55,904 nt of DNA from Alcanivorax profundi (GCF_003597125.1 NZ_QYYA01000007.1:1-55904); one strand, 5' to 3'; positions 18,608-28,073 are shown, counted from the first letter of the stretch. Notes: generated by a model not told the origin, from the sequence alone. Numbers and translations are program-made.

Positions 18608-18756
18608 TTCAAGACCTGCTTTTCTGACTATTGGCCCGATCCGGCCACGATCGCCCCACCCTGTGCGGGCCGAGCTTTCCTCAAATGAGCGCTGATTGTA
18701 CTCTTTAGCCAGCAATCCATGAATGCACCAACCAGCATAAAAACAAGGGGACAAGG

Positions 18757-18996
18757 ATGGGGCTGATTCGCCTGCTGATCATCGCTGCACTGATATACCT
18801 TGCCTGGCGAGCGGCAAAACGCCTGCTTGCCGGCCCACAAGGCAAACCACCGGCGACACCAACCCAGTCCCAGAACATGCTGAAGTGCCAGCAATGCGGT
18901 GTCCACGTGCCCGCCAACGAAGCCTTCAGCCACAACGGCAAGCACTTTTGCTGCCAGGATCACCAGCGCCAGTATCTGGAACACCATGAATCCTAA
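18757..18996 (+). CDS. PP0621-family membrane-anchored zinc-ribbon-like protein
   Basis: A 79-residue protein: an N-terminal transmembrane helix (LIRLLIIAALIYLAWRAAK), a proline-rich linker, then a compact Cys/His module (CQQCGVHVP ... HFCCQDHQRQYLEHH) that could bind zinc. It resembles the PP0621 family usually found beside pilS; its function is unknown. A strong AGGGGACAAGG precedes the ATG. Its 3' end overlaps pilS by 11 bp, so it is probably co-translated with the two-component system. Confidence 0.8.
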   Translation: MGLIRLLIIAALIYLAWRAAKRLLAGPQGKPPATPTQSQNMLKCQQCGVHVPANEAFSHNGKHFCCQDHQRQYLEHHES

Positions 18997-20539
18997 TCAA
19001 CGTTGGACCCCGGCCCGCATCTATAACGTTTACCGGATTGCCATTGCCTGTGTCTTGATGCTGTTGCATTACGCGCCGGACAAACCGGTTATTGGCGCAG
19101 ATTCCCAGAACCTGTTCGAAATAACCCTATTTCTCTATCTTGGCCTCGCGCTGGCATCTACCACCCTGGATTTCAAACACCGGTTGAGAGCGTTTCCTCG
19201 CTGGACGGAACCCTTCTCGCTCATCACCGACCTGCTAATGTTGACCCTGGTGGTACACGCCAGTGGAGGGCTGGAAGGCGGACTGGCGGTACTGCTGCTC
19301 GTCACCGTCGCTGCAGGCAACATTCTATTGCGAGGGCGTCTAGGGTATCTGATTGCCGCTCTCGCAACGCTCGCAGTCATGTTTGAGCAGTTCTACTTTT
19401 CGATCCAGACACAACTGAGCTCCCCTTTTGCTCTCACTGAATCCGGATTGCTTGGCATCGCTTTCTTCATGATCTCGGTGATCATTCAGCAAATTGCCGT
19501 ACGGCTGGATCACAGCGAGCAAATTGCCCAACGGCAACGTGTCGCCATCCAGCGGCTGGAGGCACTTAACGAGCAAATCGTACAAAGAATGCGGACCGGT
19601 ATTTTGGTCTTTGATCAAAAGATGCGAATTTTAATGTCAAACGAAGCCGCGGATAATCTTTTCAATATCCCAATGCAGGGCAACAAATTATCAGGCACTC
19701 TGTCTGATCTCTTTCAGCGTTGGCAGAACAACCCCCTACTCCCGCACACGACCCTGAAAGTTTCCGAGCAAAGCCCTCTGCTTAGTCCAAGGTTTGCCCA
19801 ACTTGAAACCGGCCATGAATCGCTGACTTTGCTGTTCCTGGAAGATACTGCTCGTATTGCACAAGAAGCCCAACAGATGAATCTTGCTTCTTTAGGACGT
19901 CTTTCTGCCACGCTGGCACATGAAATCAGAAACCCGCTCAGCGCTATCAACCACGCAACCGACCTTCTGCTGGATGGCTCCCCCAGCGAAGAAGACAGCC
20001 AGTTGCTCTCGATCATTCGAAATCACGTGACCCGGGTAAATACCATTATTCACGATGTCCTGGACCTGTCTCGCCGTGGCAAGGGGAATGCTGAGCGCTT
20101 TGCGCTTCATCAACTTTTGCGCCAAAACGTCGACAACTGGATTCTTAATGCACCTCAAGCTGACATATCCCTGGCCTGCAGCCATGAAGTGGAAGTGCGT
20201 TTTGATCCCAGTCAGCTGACCCAAGTGATCGATAATCTGATCGCCAATGCGATCAAACACGGCGGACAAAATTGTACGGTGCAGCTATCCTGCGGCCACC
20301 ATGACAGAACCGGACTCCCCTGGTTAAGGGTTCGTGACAATGGCAAGGGAATCAGTGCTGAGGCCGCACGATTCCTTTTTGAGCCATTTTTCACTACCGC
20401 CAGCGATGGCAATGGTCTTGGACTATATCTTTGCCGCGAACTTTGTCACGCCAATCAGGCCACACTGGATCTAGAGAACTATCCGGATGGTGCATCCTTT
20501 GTGATAACCTTCGCTCACCCGCAACGACAATTTCAATAA
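18986..20539 (+). CDS. pilS: Sensor histidine kinase PilS
   Basis: Inner-membrane kinase that in Pseudomonas monitors pilin level in the membrane and controls PilR. The 517-residue protein has six N-terminal hydrophobic helices (about 15-190), a linker/PAS region (about 205-300) and an HisKA domain with LAHEIRNPLSA (His312). An HATPase follows with N box NLIANAIKHGG, G1 RVRDNGKGIS and G2 NGLGLYL. ATG 18986 overlaps the preceding small gene. It is followed 11 bp later by pilR. Confidence 0.95.
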   Translation: MNPNQRWTPARIYNVYRIAIACVLMLLHYAPDKPVIGADSQNLFEITLFLYLGLALASTTLDFKHRLRAFPRWTEPFSLITDLLMLTLVVHASGGLEGGLAVLLLVTVAAGNILLRGRLGYLIAALATLAVMFEQFYFSIQTQLSSPFALTESGLLGIAFFMISVIIQQIAVRLDHSEQIAQRQRVAIQRLEALNEQIVQRMRTGILVFDQKMRILMSNEAADNLFNIPMQGNKLSGTLSDLFQRWQNNPLLPHTTLKVSEQSPLLSPRFAQLETGHESLTLLFLEDTARIAQEAQQMNLASLGRLSATLAHEIRNPLSAINHATDLLLDGSPSEEDSQLLSIIRNHVTRVNTIIHDVLDLSRRGKGNAERFALHQLLRQNVDNWILNAPQADISLACSHEVEVRFDPSQLTQVIDNLIANAIKHGGQNCTVQLSCGHHDRTGLPWLRVRDNGKGISAEAARFLFEPFFTTASDGNGLGLYLCRELCHANQATLDLENYPDGASFVITFAHPQRQFQ

Positions 20540-20550
20540 CGGGGCCATTT

Positions 20551-21939
20551 ATGACTGCCGAGACACCGCACGTACTGGTGGTTGATGACGAAGCCGATCT
20601 TCGTGAACTTCTGGTCATTACCCTTGGGCGAATGAAGCTGAAAGCAACTGCCGCAGAGAATCTTGCTTCCGCCAAAGAAAAACTCAGCAGTGGCAATTTT
20701 GACCTTTGTCTGACCGACATGAACCTGGGAGATGGCACTGGAATGGAGCTCCTCCAATTCATTTCCCGTCATTGCCCGGATATGCCTGCAGCCGTGATTA
20801 CTGCCTACGGAAATATGGAAACCGCCACAGAAGCGATGAAGTTCGGCGCCTATGACTTTATTTCCAAACCTGTTGCCCTTGACCGCCTTCGCCAGCTGAT
20901 CGAAGACGGGCTGGGCATCAGTGGCACAGAAGAGCACTCCGATGAAGAAGACAATCTCATCGGGGATGCCCCCGCCATGAAAGCCCTGAAAGCCCAAGTG
21001 CGTAAACTGGCACGAAGCCAGGCCCCCATTTATATCAGCGGCGAATCCGGTAGCGGCAAAGAGCGAATTGCCCGATTAATCCATTCCCTTGGCCCTCGCA
21101 GAGAGCGCCCATTTGTTGCGGTAAACTGCGGAGCAATCCCCTCCGAGCTCATGGAAAGTGAGTTCTTTGGCCACCGGAAAGGGGCATTTACTGGTGCAGT
21201 CGAAGATCGAAAAGGTTTGTTCAGAGAAGCTGACGGCGGCACACTTTTTCTGGATGAGGTAGCTGACCTGCCCTTACATATGCAGGTGAAACTGCTTCGA
21301 GCCATTCAAGAAAAGTCCGTTCGCCCGGTCGGCGAGGCCAAGGAATTCCAGGTCAACCTGCGCATTCTCTGCGCCACTCATAAAGACCTGTCCAGGGAGA
21401 TGTCTGAGGGCCGGTTCAGGCAGGATTTATTTTACCGACTAAACGTTATTGAAGCGCATGTACCGCCGTTACGGGAGCGCCAGGAAGACATTCCCTCTCT
21501 GGTCGATCACATCCTAACGCGCTTAAGCAGAGCATGGGATATTACCGTCCCAACGGTGAGTACAGCCGCCATGAAATCGCTTTGCCACTATGCCTTTCCG
21601 GGCAATGTCAGGGAGCTTGAAAACACACTGGAGCGGGCCCTGACTCTTTGTGATGGCGTTGTTATCGATAAAGAGCATCTACGACTACAGGAAACCTCTC
21701 CGGTCGCAGCACCGCCTTCCGGCCCCTGGAACGAAACAAGTCAGCAGGTAGAGCGTCCCCCACAACTGCCCCTGGAAGAATTCCTTCAGGAAATTGAGAA
21801 AACCGAGATCCTGAAAGCGCTGGATGCAACCCACTGGAACCGCACCGCGGCGGCAAAAAAACTCGGGATGACCTTTCGATCGTTGCGCTACCGTCTTAAG
21901 AAGCTGGAACTTGATCGGGATGACGAAGGCAACGAATAA
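20551..21939 (+). CDS. pilR: Sigma-54-dependent response regulator PilR
   Basis: An NtrC-type activator; in Pseudomonas it drives pilA from a sigma-54 promoter. The 462-residue protein has a receiver domain (phospho-Asp56 in LTDMNLGDG), an AAA+ domain with Walker A GESGSGKE and the sigma-54-contacting GAFTGA loop (residues 211-216), and a Fis-type HTH at the C-terminus (NRTAAAKKLGMTFRSLRYRL). GGGG precedes the ATG. The last 52 bp overlap thiO on the opposite strand. Confidence 0.96.
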   Translation: MTAETPHVLVVDDEADLRELLVITLGRMKLKATAAENLASAKEKLSSGNFDLCLTDMNLGDGTGMELLQFISRHCPDMPAAVITAYGNMETATEAMKFGAYDFISKPVALDRLRQLIEDGLGISGTEEHSDEEDNLIGDAPAMKALKAQVRKLARSQAPIYISGESGSGKERIARLIHSLGPRRERPFVAVNCGAIPSELMESEFFGHRKGAFTGAVEDRKGLFREADGGTLFLDEVADLPLHMQVKLLRAIQEKSVRPVGEAKEFQVNLRILCATHKDLSREMSEGRFRQDLFYRLNVIEAHVPPLRERQEDIPSLVDHILTRLSRAWDITVPTVSTAAMKSLCHYAFPGNVRELENTLERALTLCDGVVIDKEHLRLQETSPVAAPPSGPWNETSQQVERPPQLPLEEFLQEIEKTEILKALDATHWNRTAAAKKLGMTFRSLRYRLKKLELDRDDEGNE

Positions 21940-22994
21940 CCAGATGGATCAATAGACGGCGCCACACCGCACAGAACCTGAGCCAAAAGCTCTGCCGTCG
22001 CCGGAGCGGCCACCAGTCCATTCCGGTAATGCCCCGTCGCAACATAAACACCATCGGCTCCAGGCACAGCACCAATAAACGGGTAGTCTCTGTCAGAGCC
22101 TGGCCTGACCCCGGCCCAATGGTACGCTGGGCGGGCCTTCTCAAGTTCTGGCATTAGCGTTTGGGCCAGCCTCTCCAGCCTGTAGCGTCCCGATACTGTG
22201 GGATAGAAACTGGCGTCCCCCTTTCTCAAGGTTGAGCCAACCAAGACAGCCCCATCATTTCTCGGGATCAAATAACCGGCTTCTGTCAGCAGAACAGACG
22301 AAACATCACCGGGGGACAGCTGGTACAACAACATTTCGCCCTTGGCCGGAAAGAGTGGCAGTTGCACACCCAGCTTTTCCAGCAACGCCCCTGTACCTGC
22401 ACCCATCCCCACAACTGTCTTGTCTGCCCGCCACTGTCGCCCATCCTCCGCAAGGAAAATCACATTTCGTCCCTGCCTGCGAATGTCTGAAATTCTTGCC
22501 TTGTGGTTTTTTACACCACGAGCCAGCAGGCAAGCGCGCAGAGCTTTCAACAATCCCGGGTTACGAACATTGCCAAGCCCCGGGAAAAACACCCCCTCCA
22601 GCCCTTTCGCCATCATGCGGCCAGAGAGCCCGTCAGAGGACTGCGCCTCACAATTCAATCCCCATTCACTTGCCCAGCGCAAGGCTCGCTCTCTCTCCTT
22701 CTCATCCCCCTGAACCCACATACCATTCAAGTTCAGTAAACCGCCAGGAGGCGCGTAGCCATCACTCTCCAACATGCCAACCAACCGCCGATATCTGTCC
22801 ACTCCATCGAACGTCAGCTGATTGAGAAGTGAAGAATGACGCCAGGCATACAGCGGCGAGAGGATCCCTCCGCCAGCCCATGAGGCAGGAGGCTGATCGC
22901 CCTCGACAATTGTCACACTTGCTCCGCGCTCCGTAAGCTCAAGCGCACTGAGAAGAGCGACAATTCCTCCACCTAAAACAAGAACATCTGACAT
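21888..22994 (-). CDS. thiO: FAD-dependent glycine oxidase ThiO-like
   Basis: A 368-residue D-amino-acid-oxidase-type flavoprotein. ThiO oxidises glycine to the imine used for the thiazole ring of thiamine. It has an N-terminal FAD Rossmann motif (VLGGGIVALLSALELTERG), the GGGILSPLYAW segment and a C-terminal RPGSDRDYPFIG...GHYRNGLVAAPAT block that closes the flavin site. The ATG at 22994 is chosen; a TTG 15 bp upstream is possible. The last 17 residues (Ser/Arg-rich, SSSRSSSSFLRR) are encoded antisense to the HTH end of pilR and look like accidental extension. A homologue sits at the same place in P. aeruginosa. Confidence 0.88.
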   Translation of the reverse strand: MSDVLVLGGGIVALLSALELTERGASVTIVEGDQPPASWAGGGILSPLYAWRHSSLLNQLTFDGVDRYRRLVGMLESDGYAPPGGLLNLNGMWVQGDEKERERALRWASEWGLNCEAQSSDGLSGRMMAKGLEGVFFPGLGNVRNPGLLKALRACLLARGVKNHKARISDIRRQGRNVIFLAEDGRQWRADKTVVGMGAGTGALLEKLGVQLPLFPAKGEMLLYQLSPGDVSSVLLTEAGYLIPRNDGAVLVGSTLRKGDASFYPTVSGRYRLERLAQTLMPELEKARPAYHWAGVRPGSDRDYPFIGAVPGADGVYVATGHYRNGLVAAPATAELLAQVLCGVAPSIDPSGYSLPSSSRSSSSFLRR

Positions 22995-23071
22995 GAATGA
23001 TGACGACAATGGCTTATAGAAAGAGAGGCAACGGTACCACAGGCAACCTGAAAAAACCCGGCTAGCCTGAT

Positions 23072-23090
23072 CTCCTGCTGAATACAGGAG
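23072..23090 (+). promoter_or_regulatory. Hairpin over the fimT ribosome binding site
   Basis: CTCCTG (23072-23077) pairs with CAGGAG (23085-23090) around a 7-nt loop. The right arm contains the fimT SD AGGAG, 9 nt before the ATG at 23100, so the hairpin would hide the SD. Confidence 0.5.
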
Positions 23091-23099
23091 TCATGGTTT

Positions 23100-23618
23100 A
23101 TGCCCCACCCCATTTGCCGAGCCAACCTCGGCTTTACCCTCATGGAAGCACTCATTGCAGTAATGATATCGGTTATTCTGATGATGCTTTCCCATACCAT
23201 CGTCACCCAACTGGTCCCCAAATATCAGGTCATCACCGCTGCCCATGCGATCAACAATTTCATGCTGGCAGCACGTGCAGGAGCCATGAGCAGCCACAAT
23301 CACCGCATGCTTTGCTCAGGGGACAGTGGTTGCAAAAAGTTCACGCCTAGCCGCAGCCTGATTGTCGGAATGGACGCTAACGACAATAACGAACTGGAGA
23401 AGCACGAAATTCTCGGTGAATACAAATTACCCGGTGACACACGATTACACTGGAAGCGCTTTCGCGGTAACGCCCTGGTATTTAATCGCTACGGAATCAG
23501 TCACTTCCAGAATGGCAGCTTCTATATCTGCAATGAAACCGCAGCGAGAAGGCTGGTGATGAATTGGATTGGACGCACTCGCCTCGAGACGGTGCCAGTA
23601 AGCGATTGTCCAAATTAG
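23100..23618 (+). CDS. fimT: GspH/FimT-family type IV pseudopilin
   Basis: A 172-residue minor pilin-like protein with a short basic leader cut after Gly by PilD (NLG^FTLMEALIAVMISVIL, Glu5 present) and a hydrophobic N-terminal helix. A globular domain with four cysteines follows (LCSGDSGCKK, YICNE, VSDCPN). FimT-type pseudopilins are linked to pilus initiation and, in some species, DNA uptake. The position after pilS-pilR-thiO matches fimT in pseudomonads. ATG 23100 is preceded by AGGAG inside a hairpin. The gene converges on pilE. Confidence 0.88.
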   Translation: MPHPICRANLGFTLMEALIAVMISVILMMLSHTIVTQLVPKYQVITAAHAINNFMLAARAGAMSSHNHRMLCSGDSGCKKFTPSRSLIVGMDANDNNELEKHEILGEYKLPGDTRLHWKRFRGNALVFNRYGISHFQNGSFYICNETAARRLVMNWIGRTRLETVPVSDCPN

Positions 23619-23634
23619 AGAGAGGCCGCAGAAA

Positions 23635-23667
23635 CACCACATGGTTCGAAAATGGAACCATGTGGTG
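23635..23667. terminator. Strong hairpin between fimT and pilE
   Basis: A 13-bp perfect stem CACCACATGGTTC/GAACCATGTGGTG with a 7-nt loop lies between convergent stops. The T run is poor on both strands, so this may be a weak terminator or an mRNA 3'-end stabiliser. Confidence 0.6.
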
Positions 23668-23673
23668 CTTGCC

Positions 23674-24108
23674 TTACTTCCAGGAGGGATCAGTGGACAT
23701 AGTACAAGACGATGCCACTTTCATGCAGGTCTCCCCTTGCTCATTGATCATGAAGGTTTCCGTACCGTTCATATTCTTGGAGGAAAGAGGCTCCGCCTTT
23801 AGTGTATAACTCTGCGGGTCACCCGCGGGCACGTTCACAGAGACGGTGTAGAACTCATTGCCTGTTCGGGAGGTAATTGCCGAATCTGCCGCTGCGCCAT
23901 TATATGAGAAGTTCCGTGCCCGGAACGCCTCCATGGCCGCAGCAACATCCATCAATTGCCCCTTAACTGCAGCCTGCCGACTCGATTCCACATGAGCGGT
24001 GTAGCTTGGAAAAGCCACAGCCGCCAGCACCGCGATAATCAAAACGACAATAAACAGCTCAATAAGCGTGAAACCTCGTTGAAACCGACTCATTTGCGAC
24101 AATCTCAT
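23674..24108 (-). CDS. pilE: PilE-like minor type IV pilin
   Basis: A 144-residue pilin with class III leader QRG^FTLIELFIVVLIIAVLAA (Glu5 present), an N-terminal helix and a C-terminal disulfide pair (TCMKVASSC). It is the last gene of the fimU operon and in pseudomonads primes pilus assembly with the other minor pilins. The start is set at ATG 24108 because a perfect AGGAGG lies 6 nt upstream. An ATG at 24123 overlaps the pilY1 stop (ATGA), but then the SD would lie inside the gene. No pilY2 is present between pilY1 and pilE. Confidence 0.88.
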   Translation of the reverse strand: MRLSQMSRFQRGFTLIELFIVVLIIAVLAAVAFPSYTAHVESSRQAAVKGQLMDVAAAMEAFRARNFSYNGAAADSAITSRTGNEFYTVSVNVPAGDPQSYTLKAEPLSSKNMNGTETFMINEQGETCMKVASSCTMSTDPSWK

Positions 24109-24119
24109 TGAATGCCTCC

Positions 24120-27100
24120 TCATGGGCCTGGAGCCGCGGTGTCGGGCGATGCCTGATACCAGCGAGTCTTGCGTAACCCCATGTTTCCAAGGGTGTCGTC
24201 ACCAACGACCTCGGTCCCCACAACCACCTTCACTTCACCGTCTTCATTGGTCAACAGGACCGGTGTGGGTGGCAAGGTTTGCTGTTTCAATTGCTCGCTT
24301 CTGTCCGCAACGGTGCCGTCATTATTGGTTACTGGAGAACCATCAATCAAACTGATCGTATGAATGAAGGATGTACCAAGACTGACCGCGCAAATGTTGT
24401 CCGGGTTGGTGCTGGCGACAGGAGAGTAGGTACTGAAGCGCACGATTCCATTGATAACCGAGGGGGATGACAGCGCTTTCTCTCCATCAAGGATAGACAG
24501 CTTGTAGAACCAGCCAGGTTTGGACGTATCTGCGGCCTCAGTGCCTGTACGGGAAATCTCACTCAAATCCCCAGTGGACAGGACAGAGTCCGGCGCAGAA
24601 GGATTACTGAATGCATTTTCGTCACGGAATACGAAGAATGCCTCCTCAGTATCTTTATCCTTCGGATGCGCACGATAACCAGAGCCAATGGCAACATACA
24701 GCACTTCGTTGAAGCCCTGTTTCACATAGGTAATCGCTGGCGCTTCGTAGAAACGACGGTTATCCGCACCGTTGCCGCCAAAATCGGCCAGGCGATGCAC
24801 TGCCATTGCCTTATCGCCATCCTGATCGATATCAACACGGAACACCTGGCCACCCAGGTCGCCGAAATAGAGGTGGTCGGCAACACCATCAAGGTTTTTA
24901 TCAACGACAGAAATGGAACCGGGAACGGCCCATTTCATGGCAGAAACCGTATCACCAGTGGCAGACCAGACCAGGTCACCGGTATTGGCATTCACAATGT
25001 AGATCGCATTACCCACTTCGTCTTCGCTGCTGCGATTTTCTGCATCGTAATCACTGGTGCGATCATGATCCGCCGAACTATAGCCACCACCAAATACCAG
25101 CACTGGCACCTTGCTATCGCCAACAGGAATCTGGGTTAGCGTCGGAGCCGACCAGGTTTGTCCCAAGTGCTCAAAATCACCAGCGCCTCCAGTAATCTGC
25201 CATTTGAGCTTTGGCGCATTCACATTGGATACGTCCAGCGCATAGTAACTGCGCCCACCGCGACGCATACCGCCATACAGGTAAACAGCACTCGGTGCAC
25301 TTCCGGCCGTGGCGCCCGGCCGGCGCCAGGCGACCCAGCTACCATCAAGGCCGTACAGCTGACGCTTGTTATCACGAAGACCGGGTCGATTAATGGTGAA
25401 CTTGTCCGCCTGAGTAATGAACTCATATGGCATGAACGTGAATTTTTCAGAACCATCTTTAGCATCAATGGCATGCAGCATGCCCGCATTAGTGGAGACA
25501 AAGACCACATTGTTTTGATCGTCCGCATCCTCGCTGGTACCACCATAGTTCACCAGCACCGGAACGCTGTGCATGGGATCGGCCCAAAGGTTCTTCATCT
25601 TGGACACAAAATCCTGAACCGTTTCATCACTTGCACCGGCATCGAGACCAAAGAAGGTTTTCGGTTTACCCTCGTCGGTATCGATTTTGGTCCAGTCGAT
25701 CCTTGGCAGGGTAGTATTGGTACGGGTGTCGACATCGCTATAGAAAAGCTTGTGTCCACCAGCATCCAGTTCACCACGAGCACCGCCCTTGGTTGCGTCA
25801 TAGCCGTCGGTTTCATCACTCCAGAAGCTCTTGGAGGTCGCACTAAAGTAGCCAGTATTGTCGCTGACTGCATTCCCGTTCTGGCCATGAATCTCAGAAC
25901 CGACCAGCTCATATTTTTTCAGGTTTCCATCCCAGAAACTGCTAATGGCTGGCTGGAAAATGGAGTAGTAAAGCTGATCAAGGTGCTCAAAACGGTTCAT
26001 CTGGTTTACCGCCACACCCGGGGATGACACTGAGCGCGACTGCTCGTCCACCAGATCAATAATTTTCATGAAGGCATTGGCAAGCGCACTACCTGAATCG
26101 GCATTATATGTATCGCCACCACCCGCCTCGGCCACGTCATCAAGGTAAATAACATTGTTGTTGTTCAATGCGTTTTCATTCATGTAAAGACCAACGGTGT
26201 AAGTCTTTACCTTCTTGTGATCTTCATAACTGTCTCTGTTCAGTGCTCCGGCAAGTCGATATTGGCAGGCATAACTTTCTGTGCCTGACAGGTTCTCATC
26301 CGATTCACCACAATCCGGCAGACGCTGGTCTCCATTAGGGTTGTCGTCAACGCCACGGTCACCACTAGGCTCACCATCGGTCATCATTACAATGTAGTTT
26401 CGCTCGCACTGGTTAGCACTATCCATGGGCGAAACATAATCACCATCCTGATAAATTTTGGCTGTTTTTGTGCAGGTGGTGGTTTGAGTACAGACGCGCT
26501 CCACTTTTGGGGCCCGTACCTGGAAGGAAATACTTCTCTCGTAATACACCGCAGGGCGACGCTCGAAAGACTGAGCTGTGCGCTTGCGATATTCATAGTA
26601 AGAGCAGAAGAAACCACAGCTCACCCTGCGACTTTCTTGTTCACAGTGCCCTCGTCTTTCTTCATTGTTTCGGCAAGTGAAGCGGTAATCCCCCCCGTTA
26701 CGTGGCTCACCCCAGGAGCTCCAGGCGCTCCAGCTCGTAACATTACAGTAGTCCTCGGTGGCATCGCAGGTCTCACCATTTGGCAGAGCCTCATAATCGC
26801 CCTCATACCGCACTTCGCAATAATCCGTATTGGGGTTACAGGTTGTTGACCCACCACCCGGGGTTGGCGAATAGTCGCCGTAATCCTGGCGACAATTGTA
26901 GTAGCGATACTCTTCAGGAAGATTGCTGCAGTTGGTTACACTCGGCGCGTTGATCCAGGGCCCCTCATAGATAAGGTTCCCCTGGTAATCCCTGGCGTAT
27001 TCGTCGTGGCAGTTTTCGTTGATATCCACTTCCACACAGGCTTCGGAGCTAAAGCCGTTACCGGTATTTGCTTCTTCACCAAGCATGTAGCGCGCCATTT

Positions 27101-27524
27101 CATTATAGGCATGAAAGGTGGGCGTCCCGCCCGTGGGAGAAATGGCATTCACTGCTATCTTGATGGCATCACGACCGCCAGCGCTCATCTCGGAGACCGG
27201 AAAAATCACATGCCCATCTTCTCCGTTTCTGAAACGACCAAGACCAAGATTGACCCTGTCGGGAAGGGCATCAACCATGTCGCTGAAAGCACGCTTGGTC
27301 ATATCGATACGCGTTTCTTCTCCAGATTGACAATCTGACGTCTCACACCACGCCATACTTCCGGAGCTATCCAACATGACCAAAACATTCGCCGCCGGAG
27401 CATTTTGTGCGTTTTCCGTATCCGCATCGGCAAAGAAAATCTCGGTATCATCAGCATGAGCACCCAGCATGGGCAGCCATAAGGCAGCAACCATTAATGA
27501 GGCATATCTTTTCATTTTAATCAT
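24120..27524 (-). CDS. pilY1: PilY1-like pilus tip adhesin / assembly protein
   Basis: A large pilus-associated protein (1134 residues) that supports minor-pilin priming complexes, adhesion and mechanosensing. A signal peptide ends near ALWLPMLGAHA. The N-terminal von Willebrand A domain carries MIDAS parts DSSGSM (52-57), GGTPT (132-136) and MTDGEPSG (381-388). A ~220-residue cysteine-rich insertion splits it (15 Cys between 163 and 373), including a thrombospondin-1-like WSAWSSW segment (265-271). The C-terminal half (about 620-1080) is the PilY1 beta-propeller, with a calcium loop DKNLDGVAD (about 875-883) like the one controlling retraction in Pseudomonas. ATG 27524 follows a GGGGG tract. 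Confidence 0.93.
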   Translation of the reverse strand: MIKMKRYASLMVAALWLPMLGAHADDTEIFFADADTENAQNAPAANVLVMLDSSGSMAWCETSDCQSGEETRIDMTKRAFSDMVDALPDRVNLGLGRFRNGEDGHVIFPVSEMSAGGRDAIKIAVNAISPTGGTPTFHAYNEMARYMLGEEANTGNGFSSEACVEVDINENCHDEYARDYQGNLIYEGPWINAPSVTNCSNLPEEYRYYNCRQDYGDYSPTPGGGSTTCNPNTDYCEVRYEGDYEALPNGETCDATEDYCNVTSWSAWSSWGEPRNGGDYRFTCRNNEERRGHCEQESRRVSCGFFCSYYEYRKRTAQSFERRPAVYYERSISFQVRAPKVERVCTQTTTCTKTAKIYQDGDYVSPMDSANQCERNYIVMMTDGEPSGDRGVDDNPNGDQRLPDCGESDENLSGTESYACQYRLAGALNRDSYEDHKKVKTYTVGLYMNENALNNNNVIYLDDVAEAGGGDTYNADSGSALANAFMKIIDLVDEQSRSVSSPGVAVNQMNRFEHLDQLYYSIFQPAISSFWDGNLKKYELVGSEIHGQNGNAVSDNTGYFSATSKSFWSDETDGYDATKGGARGELDAGGHKLFYSDVDTRTNTTLPRIDWTKIDTDEGKPKTFFGLDAGASDETVQDFVSKMKNLWADPMHSVPVLVNYGGTSEDADDQNNVVFVSTNAGMLHAIDAKDGSEKFTFMPYEFITQADKFTINRPGLRDNKRQLYGLDGSWVAWRRPGATAGSAPSAVYLYGGMRRGGRSYYALDVSNVNAPKLKWQITGGAGDFEHLGQTWSAPTLTQIPVGDSKVPVLVFGGGYSSADHDRTSDYDAENRSSEDEVGNAIYIVNANTGDLVWSATGDTVSAMKWAVPGSISVVDKNLDGVADHLYFGDLGGQVFRVDIDQDGDKAMAVHRLADFGGNGADNRRFYEAPAITYVKQGFNEVLYVAIGSGYRAHPKDKDTEEAFFVFRDENAFSNPSAPDSVLSTGDLSEISRTGTEAADTSKPGWFYKLSILDGEKALSSPSVINGIVRFSTYSPVASTNPDNICAVSLGTSFIHTISLIDGSPVTNNDGTVADRSEQLKQQTLPPTPVLLTNEDGEVKVVVGTEVVGDDTLGNMGLRKTRWYQASPDTAAPGP

Positions 27525-27541
27525 TGCTCAATCCCCCTGGC

Positions 27542-28057
27542 TTACTCAATTTCCGAACTCGGTCGAATCCCACGTTTCAGCAATTCCTGAATGTGAGCAT
27601 CATCAATATTGAAAGCCGCCATACGGCTACTTCCCACGATTTGCACCTGGTAATCCACAAAAGTGCCGGCATTCCCGGTAGAGCTCAGCTGTGCACCTGA
27701 AATCAGCTGAAACCCGTTAACCTGAGACGTTGACGAAGCCTTGATAAGCCCCCGATTACCCAGGTAATCCGGCGCGCCACATACACCGACCTTGCGGGGA
27801 TTACTGGCGGCCAGGCATCGAGTCATCACGTCGCCACCCAAAAAAGCGGACAAGTCTGTGGATGCCATATCGTCCAGCTCGGAATACGCCTCCACAATCG
27901 CGCTTTCAGCTGCCTCAAATACCATTGCATCTGCCTGCACACCCGTTGAGACCTTTGACGAGAACATACTGGTCTTCATTGCAGAAATTCCCAGCAAGGA
28001 AATTGCCACCAGAATCAGCAGTGCCACCAGCAATGCAGCACCTTCCTGCTTTTTCAT
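27542..28057 (-). CDS. pilX: Minor pilin PilX
   Basis: A 171-residue PilX-type pseudopilin. It has a short leader and hydrophobic helix KKQEGAALLVALLILVAISLL, lacking the usual Glu5 (GspK/PilX-like). The rest is soluble with two cysteines (TRCLAAS, VGVCGAP). In Pseudomonas it joins PilV, PilW and FimU in the priming complex under PilY1. AAGGAG lies 6 nt before the ATG. It sits between pilW and pilY1 in the operon. Confidence 0.88.
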   Translation of the reverse strand: MKKQEGAALLVALLILVAISLLGISAMKTSMFSSKVSTGVQADAMVFEAAESAIVEAYSELDDMASTDLSAFLGGDVMTRCLAASNPRKVGVCGAPDYLGNRGLIKASSTSQVNGFQLISGAQLSSTGNAGTFVDYQVQIVGSSRMAAFNIDDAHIQELLKRGIRPSSEIE

Positions 28058-28073
28058 TACCTACTCCTTAAAC

